From: Halorubrum vacuolatum
Lineage (GTDB): Archaea; Halobacteriota; Halobacteria; Halobacteriales; Haloferacaceae
Length of the DNA stretch: 64,000 nt
Direction: 5' to 3'
NCBI RefSeq assembly: GCF_900188065.1
Contig: NZ_FZNQ01000012.1
Coordinates: 1-64,000, forward strand
The notes beneath the pieces are model-generated. The model saw only the letters and a list, made by a program, of their open reading frames with translations, was not told the origin of the DNA and ran no database searches. Below, piece by piece: positions 18,307 to 27,746 of the stretch (position 1 is the stretch's first letter; the number at the start of each line of letters is the position of its first letter). The translations under genes were made by a program, and so were the position numbers.

Positions 18307-18321
18307 GGTGTTTATAACACC
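18307..18321. promoter_or_regulatory. Perfect inverted repeat, candidate operator/UAS
   Basis: GGTGTT-TAT-AACACC is a perfect palindrome with 6-base arms and a 3-base centre. It lies about 25-35 bases upstream of the likely TATA box of the DmdA-like gene, where haloarchaeal activators of the Bat type usually bind. The Bat/HTH_10 regulator gene ends only 30 bases away. Confidence 0.5.
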
Positions 18322-18340
18322 CCCCGAAGGGCTACGGGGG
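18321..18340 (-). terminator. GC hairpin after the Bat-type regulator gene
   Basis: CCCCCG-8 nt-CGGGGG starts 11 bases past the regulator's stop codon. There is no long T-run, so termination is only suggested; it could also insulate the neighbouring promoter. Confidence 0.3.
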
Positions 18341-18350
18341 AACCGCATCA

Positions 18351-19004
18351 TCAGTCGTTGGCGTCGTCGATCGTCGCGGCGATCAGGTTGCGGATGCCAC
18401 GCCGGAGCCGGCCGCTCACCGCCGTCGAGGAGAGATCCATCTGCTCTGCGACGTCGTTCAGCGACATCTCCCTGGGCTCGCTGAAGTAGCCGTTATCATA
18501 CGCCACCTGAAGCGCCAACCGCTGTTCGTCGGTCAAGCCGTACGACTCCTCCCCGCCGGAGTCGGCGTTTCCGTACACGTTGATGATGTCGAGCGAGATG
18601 TCCCGTTCGGTCGCATATTCCCAGATCGAGTTCAACGCGACGCGGTCGGGCAGCACCAACCGGACGAGCCAGCCGCGGTCTTTCGTCTCCGTGTGCGCTA
18701 AAAACCCGTTCTCGTCGGTGACGATGGTGCTGATGAGTTCGGTCTCGGGAGTGTGTTCGATGTAGTAGATGCCGGTCCGGTCGGTCCAGTCGACGAGTTC
18801 GTAGGTCGCAACTGTCGGATCAGCCTCGAACGTATCCTCGATCGTCTCCCGGTCGTCGTACTCGACAAGGAACGGGAAAACGGCGGATCCGGGGTCGGTG
18901 GTCCCCTGTGGAATGACACGGATTGTGACATCACCGAGGCTTCGAAGCGTCGGGACGAGGGCGAGCCGTTCGTGTTCGATGTGGATCGTGGCTGTAATTG
19001 ACAT
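18351..19004 (-). CDS. Bat-type transcriptional regulator with C-terminal HTH_10 domain
   Basis: A 217-residue regulator in the style of the bacterioopsin activator family. The N-terminal half (about 1-150) is the alpha/beta sensor-like region typical of this group. The C-terminal block (about 158-212) begins LTDEQRLALQVAYDNGYF, continues SLNDVAEQMDLSSTAVSGRLRRG, and is a clear HTH_10 domain. The start at 19004 (MSITATIHIEHERL) fits related proteins. It lies immediately upstream of the DmdA-like gene on the same strand, with only the inverted repeat and promoter between them. It is the best candidate to control that gene, and perhaps the wider island, in response to a metabolite. Confidence 0.88.
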   Translation of the reverse strand: MSITATIHIEHERLALVPTLRSLGDVTIRVIPQGTTDPGSAVFPFLVEYDDRETIEDTFEADPTVATYELVDWTDRTGIYYIEHTPETELISTIVTDENGFLAHTETKDRGWLVRLVLPDRVALNSIWEYATERDISLDIINVYGNADSGGEESYGLTDEQRLALQVAYDNGYFSEPREMSLNDVAEQMDLSSTAVSGRLRRGIRNLIAATIDDAND

Positions 19005-19175
19005 GGGTAGCTGCGCGTGCGACGGATCGGTGGGTGTGAGCGAAAACGCGATCAATCGTCGTCACTCTATCGGTCGAATCGGACGATACGCGCTGGGACA
19101 CGGAATCCCAATCGGATCGATCACCGCACAAAGCTTCCGGACACGTCGGTCACATCGCCGCTCGTCGGGTCAACG

Positions 19176-19910
19176 CTAGCGCAGATCGACGGCCATCATC
19201 ACCTCATCGACGTACTCCCCGTCGATCCGGTAGTGGTCCCGGCGGACGGCTTCCTCGTACCACCCGTGTGATTCGAGAAACGCCATCGCCCCCTCGTTGG
19301 TGGCAGGAATGCTGTTATAGAGTTTCTCGAATCCGATCTCTCGTGCCCAGGAGGAACCCTTCTCGAGGAGCTTTTCGCCGATACCCTGCCCGCGATATTC
19401 CTCCATTACCCCGACCGTGAGGCGGGCGGTGTGTTTCAGTTTATCCGCCTCCGGAAGGTCGAGATGGACCCATCCGACCACCTGATCCTCGACGGTCGCG
19501 ACGAAGAACATTCGCGAACTCACCTCGTTGTGACGGTTGAGCGCCTCCTCGAAATCGAGCAGGTCGGCGACCGTCTCGGCTTCGATGTATGAGCCATCCT
19601 CGGCGACCTGCCGGAGCACGCCGATGAGGCCGCCGAGGTCGGCCTGTCGGGCGGTCCGGATCGTATAGCGCGTATCGGCGCCTTCGTGGGTGACGCCGTT
19701 GTCGGTATCGAAGGCGATCTCCAGGTCGTCGCCGACCCGACGGACGTAGCCATCGCGCCGCAACACCGCGAGATGGTGGCCGAACGCGTGCTCGTCGAAA
19801 CCGAGTTCCCGACACACCTGGTCGGCGGATACGGAGCCCCGCCGCTCGATGTACGCGTAAATGTCCTTGCGATCCCGGTTCTCGATCGAGACGCGCTGGG
19901 TGAGTTCCAT
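19176..19910 (-). CDS. GNAT acetyltransferase with N-terminal winged-helix domain
   Basis: A 244-residue two-domain protein. Residues 8-65 form a winged helix (DIYAYIERRGSVSADQVC onwards, ending in a DGYVRRVGDDLE wing). Residues 80-244 form a GNAT fold with the acetyl-CoA loop YRGQGIGEKLLE and the late strand block AMAFLESHGWYEEA. Such HTH-GNAT fusions are known in haloarchaea; they may bind DNA or modify a protein target. The gene stands alone between the Bat regulator and an SHOCT-domain gene. The substrate is unknown. Confidence 0.82.
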   Translation of the reverse strand: MELTQRVSIENRDRKDIYAYIERRGSVSADQVCRELGFDEHAFGHHLAVLRRDGYVRRVGDDLEIAFDTDNGVTHEGADTRYTIRTARQADLGGLIGVLRQVAEDGSYIEAETVADLLDFEEALNRHNEVSSRMFFVATVEDQVVGWVHLDLPEADKLKHTARLTVGVMEEYRGQGIGEKLLEKGSSWAREIGFEKLYNSIPATNEGAMAFLESHGWYEEAVRRDHYRIDGEYVDEVMMAVDLR

Positions 19911-20242
19911 GCTACTCCGTACCTCGCATCCATACTTAAGTATTGTTCAGGATAGATCGGTTTCGAAAGACCGGACCGAACCGCATGGGGGACGTTGCTG
20001 CGGATAGCAGCGTACACGGGCGAATCCGAAGATGCCGGCCGCACTCGACAGCGGTGAGATCGGGACCGATGAACTACCACGAAATGGGACACGAAAGCGA
20101 CGAATCGAGATCGAGACGCTGTCGGAGTTGGTCACTTCCCCCGTCGTTGAATAGAAAACCCCGTTGTTTTCCCCATCAGTTGACTCACATCTCAGTTCGT
20201 CGGTGATCGATAGTCCCTGCGGACACAACAGGGCTGTATCGG
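19911..20242. other. Intergenic region with no supported gene
   Basis: A minus-strand GTG-initiated frame (19947-20246) spans most of it, but its Ser/Arg-rich composition is unlike neighbouring proteins. I see no RNA gene or repeat. A promoter for the GNAT gene should lie near 19935. Confidence 0.5.
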
Positions 20243-20581
20243 TCACTCACGGGTCAATCGCTCTCGACGCGTCTCGAACTCCTCGTCGGTGAGGTCTCCA
20301 CGGGCATATGCCGCTCGCAACGCTTCGAGCGCCGGATCCGGTCGGTTGGTTTCCGATCCACGAACGCCACGATATAACAGATAGCCAACGCCGAGGATCA
20401 AAAGCAGCGGCACGATGGACAGCAGGGCCCACATCCAGGAGACACCGGTTCCGTTCCACATGTGACCACCTCCCCACAGTCCCATTATCGGCATCGCGAC
20501 TGCCATCATGAGCACTGGCAAGAAGACGATCGCGGCGATCACTATCAATAGCGTCTGTGTTAGCGCGTTGTCGGTCGCCAT
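20243..20581 (-). CDS. Small membrane protein with SHOCT domain
   Basis: A 112-residue protein with two hydrophobic helices (about 8-30 and 45-68), separated by a glycine-rich GLWGGGHMW segment, and a short C-terminal SHOCT helix-turn (PALEALRAAYARGDLTDEEF). SHOCT domains are short oligomerisation elements. I chose the second Met (20581, MATDNAL) since the first three residues look adventitious; either is possible. It is a common haloarchaeal gene type with no established function. Confidence 0.8.
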   Translation of the reverse strand: MATDNALTQTLLIVIAAIVFLPVLMMAVAMPIMGLWGGGHMWNGTGVSWMWALLSIVPLLLILGVGYLLYRGVRGSETNRPDPALEALRAAYARGDLTDEEFETRRERLTRE

Positions 20582-20812
20582 AGGTTTCATAGATTCACGG
20601 GCGATTTGAGCCCATGGGTGTGAACGTCCATCGGAGGATCGCGGAGACCGTTCATACTCGCCTCTCGGCGTTTATTGTCGAGTAGATCCGTTCAGGGAGC
20701 CGTTTGGTGCCGACCGGTCCGACTTCACAGCGATCTCCGCACGTCGACGTGCACGCTAGCGATCGGCTCGGACGGAACGTGTTCCGCGAGTTCTGTCACT
20801 CACGGATCCGAG

Positions 20813-21259
20813 CTATCGACGGTGAAGTCCCGTCAACAACGCGGCGACGTCGGTGATATCGTGGGTGGCGACGAGCGCCTCCGCCGCCTCCCGAACCGTC
20901 ACATCGGGGTCCGCCTCGACGCCATGACACCGGGCATACACGGCGAGCCAGTCGTTCGTGGCGGCATGGAGACGCTGCATCTCCGTCGCGGAAAACCGGA
21001 CGGGGTCGGCCGCGGTCCGCGCCTCGACGTACAGCCCCACGACGGGGCCAAGACCGTCACGGGCGGCGACGAGCGCCGCCTCCTCATGATCGGTGACGGA
21101 CGAACCGGCGAGTTCGGTCTCCTCGCCGTCTTTCCCGTCCAGTTCGCTCGGATCGAACCGGTCGCGGGTGGCAGCCGCCTGTGCCGCGAGGGACGCGATG
21201 CGGTCGGCAAACGCCGACGCCGACCCGTGTCGATCAGCCGCGACATCACGTCCGGTCAC
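20813..21259 (-). CDS. Hypothetical protein at the end of the ETF operon
   Basis: A 148-residue, mostly helical acidic protein beginning MTGRDVAADRHG. It contains several Ala-rich helices (SAFADRIASLAAQAAATRD, the EEAALVAARDGLG region) and ends VAALLTGLHRR. Its ATG lies 6 bases beyond the fixC stop, so it is very probably translated from the same mRNA as etfB-etfA-fixC. No metal or cofactor motif is visible. It may be an assembly or docking factor for the ETF-quinone oxidoreductase; that is inference from position only. Confidence 0.7.
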   Translation of the reverse strand: MTGRDVAADRHGSASAFADRIASLAAQAAATRDRFDPSELDGKDGEETELAGSSVTDHEEAALVAARDGLGPVVGLYVEARTAADPVRFSATEMQRLHAATNDWLAVYARCHGVEADPDVTVREAAEALVATHDITDVAALLTGLHRR

Positions 21260-21265
21260 GGAAGC

Positions 21266-22930
21266 TCACCCCTGTTTGTACTCGACACCTTTGCCGCCAC
21301 TTGGGTGATCCCAGTCGGTGTCTGCGACGACGGCGCAGGTGCCACACTCGATACAGGGCTGGGTGTCGAGGCTGACCAGGTGTTTCTCCTCGCCGTTCGT
21401 CTGCACCCGTTCATCGCGGTAACAGCCGCCACCGAACCCCTCCGCGCTGACTGGACAGGCGGTGACCGCGGTCCCGCTCGCGGCGTAGCTGTCGTCAAGC
21501 AGTTCGATATGCGGGTCGCCGACGTCGTAGGTGAGATCACCGATCCGGTCGGCGAGTTTCGGCGGCTCGATGGTGTCTCCCTCGCCCTCGATGGGCTCGC
21601 CGAGCACCTCGGCGATCCGGATCGGGATCTCCACATAGGAGATGCTGCTGTCCGGGACCATCCCCAACAGGAACGGCGAGTTGAACGCCCGTTCGGCGGC
21701 ACCGCCGAGCGCTTTCATCCCCAGCGCTCCGACAGGTGAGTTGATGAGCGTACTGCCGACGCCGGTCACCACGTCGCTCTCGGCGATGGATCGGGTTGCG
21801 CGATAGCGGGTCGGACGGAGCTGGTCCATCACCCCCTCCGAGTTAAGTTTCCGTTCATACAGCTCCCCGGCTTTCGTCGGGTCGCCTCGCGTCTTCGCGT
21901 CCGCATACGCCTCGGCGGCAAGGCCGCCGGCCGTGACGGCGTGATTCATTCCTTTGATGATCGGTCCTTGTGCCTGCATCTGTCCGGCCGCGTCGCCGAC
22001 GAGCAGCAGCCGTCCGCGATGCGGTGAGGGATGCGCGACCTTCTTCGAGTCCGGGACCAGCTTCGCGGAGTATTCACGCTCCTCGTACTCCCCCTGAAGC
22101 CACTGATCGAGCAACGGATGGGTGAGAAGCGCGTTCAACAGCTCGTGGGGCTCCGCCCGCTCGGCCGCCAGCGAATCGAGATGGAACACCGTGCCGATCG
22201 ACAGCGAGTCGGTGTTGGTGTAGAGGAATCCGCCGCCGCGGACGCCCTCGAAGAGGTCGCCCGAGAACAGGTGGGCGGCTCCCGGCTCGCCGTCGAGTCC
22301 GAACCGCTCGTCGATGACCTCCGGTTCCATCTCCACGACCGCCTTTACGCCCTGGAACCAGTCCTCGGGTTCATCCCAGTTCATCAATCCCGCATCCCGC
22401 GCCAGTTCGGAGTTGACCCCATCTGCGGCGACGATCAGGTCCGCTTTGATCGGATCGAGCTCGTCGCAGGTGACGCCGACGATCTCGCCGTCCTCGCGCA
22501 ACAGGCCGTTGACCCGTACCTCCGTCAAGAGCCCGCCGCCCGTCTCACGGGTGAGTTCATGAACGCGCTCGGCGAGCCACGAATCCATCCGCCGCCGGAG
22601 CACCGCATCACACCAGTCGGTGTCGTGGTGGTGGATCCGGTCCAGATCGAACGTCTTCACCTTGTCGCCGGCGATGTTGTGGATCAGGTACTCGTCGATC
22701 GGCCGCTCGGTCGCCTCCTCGCGGATCGCCGGAAAGAGGTCGTCGATCGTGTAGGGGGCCGACTCCTCCGCGTAGATGAGCCCGCCGGAGACGTTTTTCG
22801 AGCCGGCGTCGACCCCACGCTCCAACACGAGCGTCTCGACGCCCTGCCGTGCCAATGCTGCAGCCGCCGCCGCGCCGCCGGGACCCGCCCCGACGACGAC
22901 CGCCTCGTAGTGTTCGTGTTCGTCAGTCAT
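21266..22930 (-). CDS. ETF-quinone oxidoreductase, FixC-FixX fusion
   Basis: A 554-residue flavoprotein that takes electrons from the electron-transfer flavoprotein to the quinone pool. The FAD Rossmann motif GAGPGGAAAAAAL is at 14-26. The quinone/FAD body follows (GDAAGQMQAQGP, then IIKGMNHAVTAG). The C-terminus is an iron-sulfur domain with Cys in TACPVSAEG, GGGCYRDER and QPCIECGTC, then the FixX-like end DWDHPSGGKG. In nitrogen fixers FixC and FixX are separate genes; here they are one chain, as in ETF-QO. The gene overlaps etfA by 8 bases. It could serve the DAO-GcvT enzymes or acyl-CoA dehydrogenases, or be part of a bifurcating EtfABCX complex. Confidence 0.9.
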   Translation of the reverse strand: MTDEHEHYEAVVVGAGPGGAAAAAALARQGVETLVLERGVDAGSKNVSGGLIYAEESAPYTIDDLFPAIREEATERPIDEYLIHNIAGDKVKTFDLDRIHHHDTDWCDAVLRRRMDSWLAERVHELTRETGGGLLTEVRVNGLLREDGEIVGVTCDELDPIKADLIVAADGVNSELARDAGLMNWDEPEDWFQGVKAVVEMEPEVIDERFGLDGEPGAAHLFSGDLFEGVRGGGFLYTNTDSLSIGTVFHLDSLAAERAEPHELLNALLTHPLLDQWLQGEYEEREYSAKLVPDSKKVAHPSPHRGRLLLVGDAAGQMQAQGPIIKGMNHAVTAGGLAAEAYADAKTRGDPTKAGELYERKLNSEGVMDQLRPTRYRATRSIAESDVVTGVGSTLINSPVGALGMKALGGAAERAFNSPFLLGMVPDSSISYVEIPIRIAEVLGEPIEGEGDTIEPPKLADRIGDLTYDVGDPHIELLDDSYAASGTAVTACPVSAEGFGGGCYRDERVQTNGEEKHLVSLDTQPCIECGTCAVVADTDWDHPSGGKGVEYKQG

Positions 22931-24572
22931 CGCTCGCCCCCGTCACCGCCTCGATCGACCCACCCTGTTCGACGGCCGCCGTCAGCTTCGGAAGCACCTC
23001 GAAGAGGTCACCCTCGATGTAGTAATCGGAGAAGTCCCGAATGTCGGCGTCCGGGTCGTCGTTGATCGCGATGATCACCTCGGACTCGTCCATGCCGACC
23101 TTGTGTTGGACCGCGCCGGAGATGCCGGCGGCGATGTATACATCGGGTTCGACGGCCTGTCCGGATTCGCCGATCTGCCGTTCCTCGGTGATGTAGTCCG
23201 CCACGTGGCCGTCGAAGGCGTACGACGCGGTGATAACTCCGCGCGACAGGCCGAGGTCGGCGTCGTCGAACGCGTCGACGAGTTCGACGCCGAGTTCGAT
23301 CCCCCGCGTCGGATCCGTTCCGATGCCGCGGCCGAGCGCGACGATCACCTCCCGGCCCGTGAGGTCGACACCCGAATCCAGCGTGTCGTGGTCGACGATC
23401 TCCACCTGGAACCACTCGTCGGGAAGGTCGATGTCGTGTTCGACGATCTCGCCCTCGCGTTCGGGATCCGGCTCGGGCGCCTCGAACGCGCCGGGGATCA
23501 CGCTCGCACCCTGTGGGTGGAAGTCGCGATGGGGCTTGTCGATACAGAGGATGGTTGAGTATTCGAACCCGGAGAAGTCCGGCCGGGGCATGTGGAGGAC
23601 CCGTTCGAACTCCACGCTGTCGCCCGGCTTGCCGGTCTTCGCCGGGTTGGAGATCATCGCGTCATCGATGTAGAGGTCCGAACAGTCGGACGCGAGCCCC
23701 GAGTCGAGTTCGCCCTGCACGAGCGCGGAGAGGTCCCGGCCGTTGTTGGTCGCCGGGAAGACGTTGTATCGCGGCTCATGGTAGTCGCGCCACGCCGCCT
23801 CGAAATCCCGGCACATGTGGACGTACAGCTCCGTGTACGGTTTATGCCGGAAGCGCTCCAGTCGTGGATCGTCGTGGTAGACCACCCGGTCGGCCCCGTA
23901 GGCGATCGCCTCCTCGGCCAGTTCGCCCACGCCATCCCCGATGAGCACGGCGACGACGTCCTCGGGGTTCCCCTCCTCGTCGCCCCCGTAGCCATCCTCG
24001 CTGTTGTACTCGTCCATCATCTCGCGGGCGCGGCCGAGCATCTCCTTTGAGACCTCGATCAGCTCCCCCTGTTGGGTTTCACAGTACACCCACATGTCGC
24101 GATAGGTCTCACCCGAGACGCCCTCGACGTACTGTTTGTCCGCGGTCGGATGGTCGAGGTCCGGGTGCTTCTCCTCGGGCGGGACGTACTCGACGGCTTC
24201 CCCGTCGCCCTCATCGGTTCCCTCCACCGACTCGATACGGTTTTCGATCTGGGTGATCGCCCCCGAACGGTCCTCACCCGCCTTTTCACGCTCCAGCAGA
24301 TCGCGGAGGACGTCGCCGTCGTCGACGTCGCGAACCATGTTGGCGACGTCCGCGATGGAGAGCTCCGCGAGGTCGACCGTCTCGGGATCGATCTCCTCGC
24401 CGTCGGCCTCCAACTTCTCGATCCGGCTGTTGATAAGCGTCTTCACCGGGGCGCGGTCCTCGCCGCCCGTCTCCAGCTCCAGCATCTCACGGAGCTCCTC
24501 GACGTCGTCGATCCCGTTTACCTTCGGGCCGAGTTCGGCGATCTCGTGTTCGGTGGGGTCGATCTCCACCAT
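22923..24572 (-). CDS. etfA: Electron transfer flavoprotein alpha subunit with N-terminal helical repeats
   Basis: This subunit binds the electron-carrying FAD of ETF. At 549 residues it is over 200 longer than a plain EtfA. The C-terminal FAD domain (about 405-545) shows the family motif PDVYIAAGISGAVQHKVGM, preceded by GREVIVALGRGIG and the ESGQ turn. The N-terminal 110 residues contain two similar helical units, each with a DD-x-E/D-x-LR-x-ML/LL-E motif and a GEDR-x-x-x-x-x-I-x-x-RIE ending (about 20-54 and 75-114). These short repeats resemble SAP/Rho-N-type helical modules. The gene sits 2 bases after etfB and overlaps fixC. Confidence 0.92.
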   Translation of the reverse strand: MVEIDPTEHEIAELGPKVNGIDDVEELREMLELETGGEDRAPVKTLINSRIEKLEADGEEIDPETVDLAELSIADVANMVRDVDDGDVLRDLLEREKAGEDRSGAITQIENRIESVEGTDEGDGEAVEYVPPEEKHPDLDHPTADKQYVEGVSGETYRDMWVYCETQQGELIEVSKEMLGRAREMMDEYNSEDGYGGDEEGNPEDVVAVLIGDGVGELAEEAIAYGADRVVYHDDPRLERFRHKPYTELYVHMCRDFEAAWRDYHEPRYNVFPATNNGRDLSALVQGELDSGLASDCSDLYIDDAMISNPAKTGKPGDSVEFERVLHMPRPDFSGFEYSTILCIDKPHRDFHPQGASVIPGAFEAPEPDPEREGEIVEHDIDLPDEWFQVEIVDHDTLDSGVDLTGREVIVALGRGIGTDPTRGIELGVELVDAFDDADLGLSRGVITASYAFDGHVADYITEERQIGESGQAVEPDVYIAAGISGAVQHKVGMDESEVIIAINDDPDADIRDFSDYYIEGDLFEVLPKLTAAVEQGGSIEAVTGASDD

Positions 24573-24574
24573 GA

Positions 24575-25450
24575 TCAGTCACCCCCTGCAAACGGCGTGA
24601 ACTCCCCGAGTACCTCGTTCATCGCCTCCTCATCATCAGGGGAGACCGGCGTCGCCTCCCGCTCGGCCGGTCCCTTCGGGATCGGGTCGACGCCGGCGAC
24701 GATCGTCGGCGACCCGTCGAGCCCGATGAAGTCCGGATCGAGGTTGAGGTCCTCGTGGTTCCACACGGTGAGGTGATCCTCGAACGTTTCGGCGCGTGCT
24801 TTCGTCTCCTCGCGGAGGTCCTTATACCGGAGCCGGTGGTCGGCCTTCCGATAGCTCGGCTCGAACTCCGGATCCATCACGACGAACGCCGGGAGATCCG
24901 TCTCGACGGTCTCGATCTCGTCGACGTCGCCGGAGACGAGTCGCTTTGCGCGGAGTCGCCCTTCTTCGGGGTCGACATCGAGCGCGACGACGTGCGTGAG
25001 CAGCGAGCGATCCGGCAGGTCGTCGTTCATGTGGTGACACCACGTGGTCTGTGGCCCGGTGTGGCCGGTCTCCCCGTCGGCGGTTTTAAATCCCGCAACG
25101 ATGAGGTCCGGCGTTTCCTCCATGTTGGCGATCCCCGTCGTCACCGTCATCGCGGTCGCCCACGTGTCGGCGGCGGCCATTTCACGGTCGGACAATAAGT
25201 AGAGGTCATCGGCGTACACGTCACGCATCCCCTCCTGTAACACCTCCTTATAGCCCGGCGGACCCATGCTCATGAGCGAGACGGTCCCGCCGTGACGGAC
25301 CTTTTCCTGAAGGGCTGCCTGCAGTGCGACCTTGTCGTTCGGATTCATCACCGTCGGTGTCTTCCCCCGTTCCAGGTGGCCGTCCTCATCGAATGAGACC
25401 TTGCCCTCCCGGAAGTCGGGAACGCCTTTGGTCAGTACGAGCGTGTTCAT
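24575..25450 (-). CDS. etfB: Electron transfer flavoprotein beta subunit
   Basis: A 291-residue partner of EtfA. Typical features are the N-terminal strand LVLTKGVPDFR, the MNPNDKVALQAALQ helix, a long nucleotide-binding core containing MGPPGYKEVLQEGMRD, and the AETFEDHLTVW tail. The start at 25450 is preferred because a Shine-Dalgarno-like GGAG lies about 9 bases before it (GTGAGGAGATAGCT). This is unusual among the mostly leaderless genes here and suggests a leadered transcript. It is the first gene of the etfB-etfA-fixC operon. Confidence 0.93.
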   Translation of the reverse strand: MNTLVLTKGVPDFREGKVSFDEDGHLERGKTPTVMNPNDKVALQAALQEKVRHGGTVSLMSMGPPGYKEVLQEGMRDVYADDLYLLSDREMAAADTWATAMTVTTGIANMEETPDLIVAGFKTADGETGHTGPQTTWCHHMNDDLPDRSLLTHVVALDVDPEEGRLRAKRLVSGDVDEIETVETDLPAFVVMDPEFEPSYRKADHRLRYKDLREETKARAETFEDHLTVWNHEDLNLDPDFIGLDGSPTIVAGVDPIPKGPAEREATPVSPDDEEAMNEVLGEFTPFAGGD

Positions 25451-25588
25451 AGCTATCTCCTCACATTCATGGATGATCACGGTTCCTAATAGATGTTTAT
25501 GCAGGGTACGGTTAGCCGAACACTGCCGTGACGGTCGGATGGTGGGTCGAAGAAAACGGGAACGCGAGGATCGATAGGCTCGATCCGC

Positions 25589-25945
<357 letters not shown>

Positions 25946-26016
25946 TTATAAACCCAGCGGCTCCGCAGTCAATCGATCGTCCCGGCGGCGCCATGCGAAT
26001 GACCGTTCAGGCGGCG

Positions 26017-27696
26017 TCAATCGGCCCGATCGAACCCGTTCTCCAGCTCCGCTTGTCCCGCCGACCGCAACCCGTCCGCCGTCGTCTCGCCCGAAAGGAC
26101 CGCCTCCAGCCGGACGATCAACTCCTCGCCGGCGAGGAGGTCCGGCACCGCGACGTAGGTCGAACCCAGATCCAAGAGATCCAGCGCCTCGCGTTCGGTC
26201 TCCGCACGGAGAACGATCGTCGCGTCGAGGCCGAGATCGAGAACGCGACGGGAGACGACCGGCGAGACGGTCACCGAGACCACGGCCCGCGCCTCCTCCG
26301 CACGCGCCTTCTCCCAGGTATACGGCTCCATCGCGTCGGCCAGGACGTACGACTCACAATCGATCCGGACCGCCTCGTGCAGATCGGGATCGGTCTCGAT
26401 GACGACGTACGATTGCTCGAGGTCTTCAAGCGTCTCGACGATCCGTCTGCCAGTTTCACTGTAGCCGAGAACGATCACGTGGTCGGTGATGTCCGCGGGC
26501 ACCTCGCTTTGTTCGTCGATCTTGTCGTGGCGGCCGGAGACGATCCCACGGGTCGCAAGCCCCCGATAGATCCGCTCGTTGTACCGCTGGGTCACCGTCG
26601 AGGTGATCATCGTCACCGCGGCCGCGAGGACGATGGCGTCGAAGACCGCCTGCGTAAGCATTCCGATCAACAGCGCCTCGATAGCGATAACCAGCGAGAA
26701 CTCGCTGATCTGATCCGTGTTCAGCCCCGTCAAGGTCGCCGCCCGCGACTCGTAGCCGCGGTAGATCAGGATGGCAGTCGTCACCGCGGGCTTGACGAGC
26801 ACCGTCAACACCACGAGCCCGGCGACCAACACCAGCTTCTCGATCGAGTCAGCGGTACCGATCTCGACGAACGGAAGCACGACGAGCGCGCCGACGACGA
26901 CGAAGAAGATGGCGACGAAGAAGTCCTTGATCGCCTCCAACCCGTTGAAGAGCCCGAGGTACTCCGTCCGGTCGTGACGAACCGCGAGCCCGGCCGCGAA
27001 CGCTCCGACGACGACCGGCACGCCGACGGCTGCGGCGGCACCGATGAAGAGGACGAGCAGCGAGACCACCCCGATGATAAGCAGCTCGTCGGACCCCCCG
27101 GCGAACCGACCGACCGCATCGAAGAGATATCGGTTGACGAGCACCGCCGCGATGAAGAAACAAACCCCATAGCCGATCTGTAAGACGATCGGGTCGAGTT
27201 CTACCACCCCGGCCGTAACGACGAGGATGAACACGACGGCGAAGAGGTCCTGGACGAACTGGATCGACTCACCGAGCCGTCCGTAGATGAGGTTTCGTCG
27301 GATCTCCGACTGCATATGCGATGTCGCGACGATGGTCGAAGAGAGGGCTACGGCGACGCCAAGGAAGATCGTCTCGCCCGGTGGAAGCCCCACGATGAGC
27401 CCGAACCCGGCACCGAGCCCTCCGATAACGAGGATCTGTGCGAACGCGGCGGCCTCGCTGTCGGCGATCACCGACTCGATCGAGGTGGTCTGGATGCCGA
27501 CGCCGAAGGTGAACAGCAAAAGCGCGATCCCGAACTGTGCGAGTTCGAGGGCGATCGCCTCCTCGATAAAGAACCCCGCCAACACGCCGGCGAGGATGAG
27601 AAGCGGCGGGACCGGAAGGTCGTACTGGTTGGCGAAGACGAGGAACGGACCGGCAAGGAGGAAGATGATCGCCACCGCGGTGAGCATCTCAGACAT
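26017..27696 (-). CDS. CPA2-family cation/proton antiporter with RCK/TrkA-N domain
   Basis: A 559-residue monovalent cation:proton antiporter of the KefB/CPA2 type. Residues 1-390 hold about 12 membrane helices, including the glycine-rich LLLFTFGVG. The C-terminal 160 residues are an RCK (TrkA-N) domain, with the Rossmann motif HVIVLGYSETGRR and the strand-ending acid VVIETDP, which usually bind NAD(H) or K+ ligands. The start at 27696 (MSEMLTAVAII) follows the upstream antiporter's stop by 50 bases, so both are probably expressed together. K+/H+ or Na+/H+ specificity cannot be assigned. Confidence 0.88.
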   Translation of the reverse strand: MSEMLTAVAIIFLLAGPFLVFANQYDLPVPPLLILAGVLAGFFIEEAIALELAQFGIALLLFTFGVGIQTTSIESVIADSEAAAFAQILVIGGLGAGFGLIVGLPPGETIFLGVAVALSSTIVATSHMQSEIRRNLIYGRLGESIQFVQDLFAVVFILVVTAGVVELDPIVLQIGYGVCFFIAAVLVNRYLFDAVGRFAGGSDELLIIGVVSLLVLFIGAAAAVGVPVVVGAFAAGLAVRHDRTEYLGLFNGLEAIKDFFVAIFFVVVGALVVLPFVEIGTADSIEKLVLVAGLVVLTVLVKPAVTTAILIYRGYESRAATLTGLNTDQISEFSLVIAIEALLIGMLTQAVFDAIVLAAAVTMITSTVTQRYNERIYRGLATRGIVSGRHDKIDEQSEVPADITDHVIVLGYSETGRRIVETLEDLEQSYVVIETDPDLHEAVRIDCESYVLADAMEPYTWEKARAEEARAVVSVTVSPVVSRRVLDLGLDATIVLRAETEREALDLLDLGSTYVAVPDLLAGEELIVRLEAVLSGETTADGLRSAGQAELENGFDRAD

Positions 27697-27746
27697 CGGT
27701 CTCACCTCCCTCGACGGATGCGTTCCGGGGAACGTCGGGTCGCCGC

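Noticed and set aside
19947-20246. 99-codon GTG-started ORF after the SHOCT gene
   Set aside because: The composition (Ser, Cys, Arg) and codon choice do not match the neighbours, and no motif is visible.
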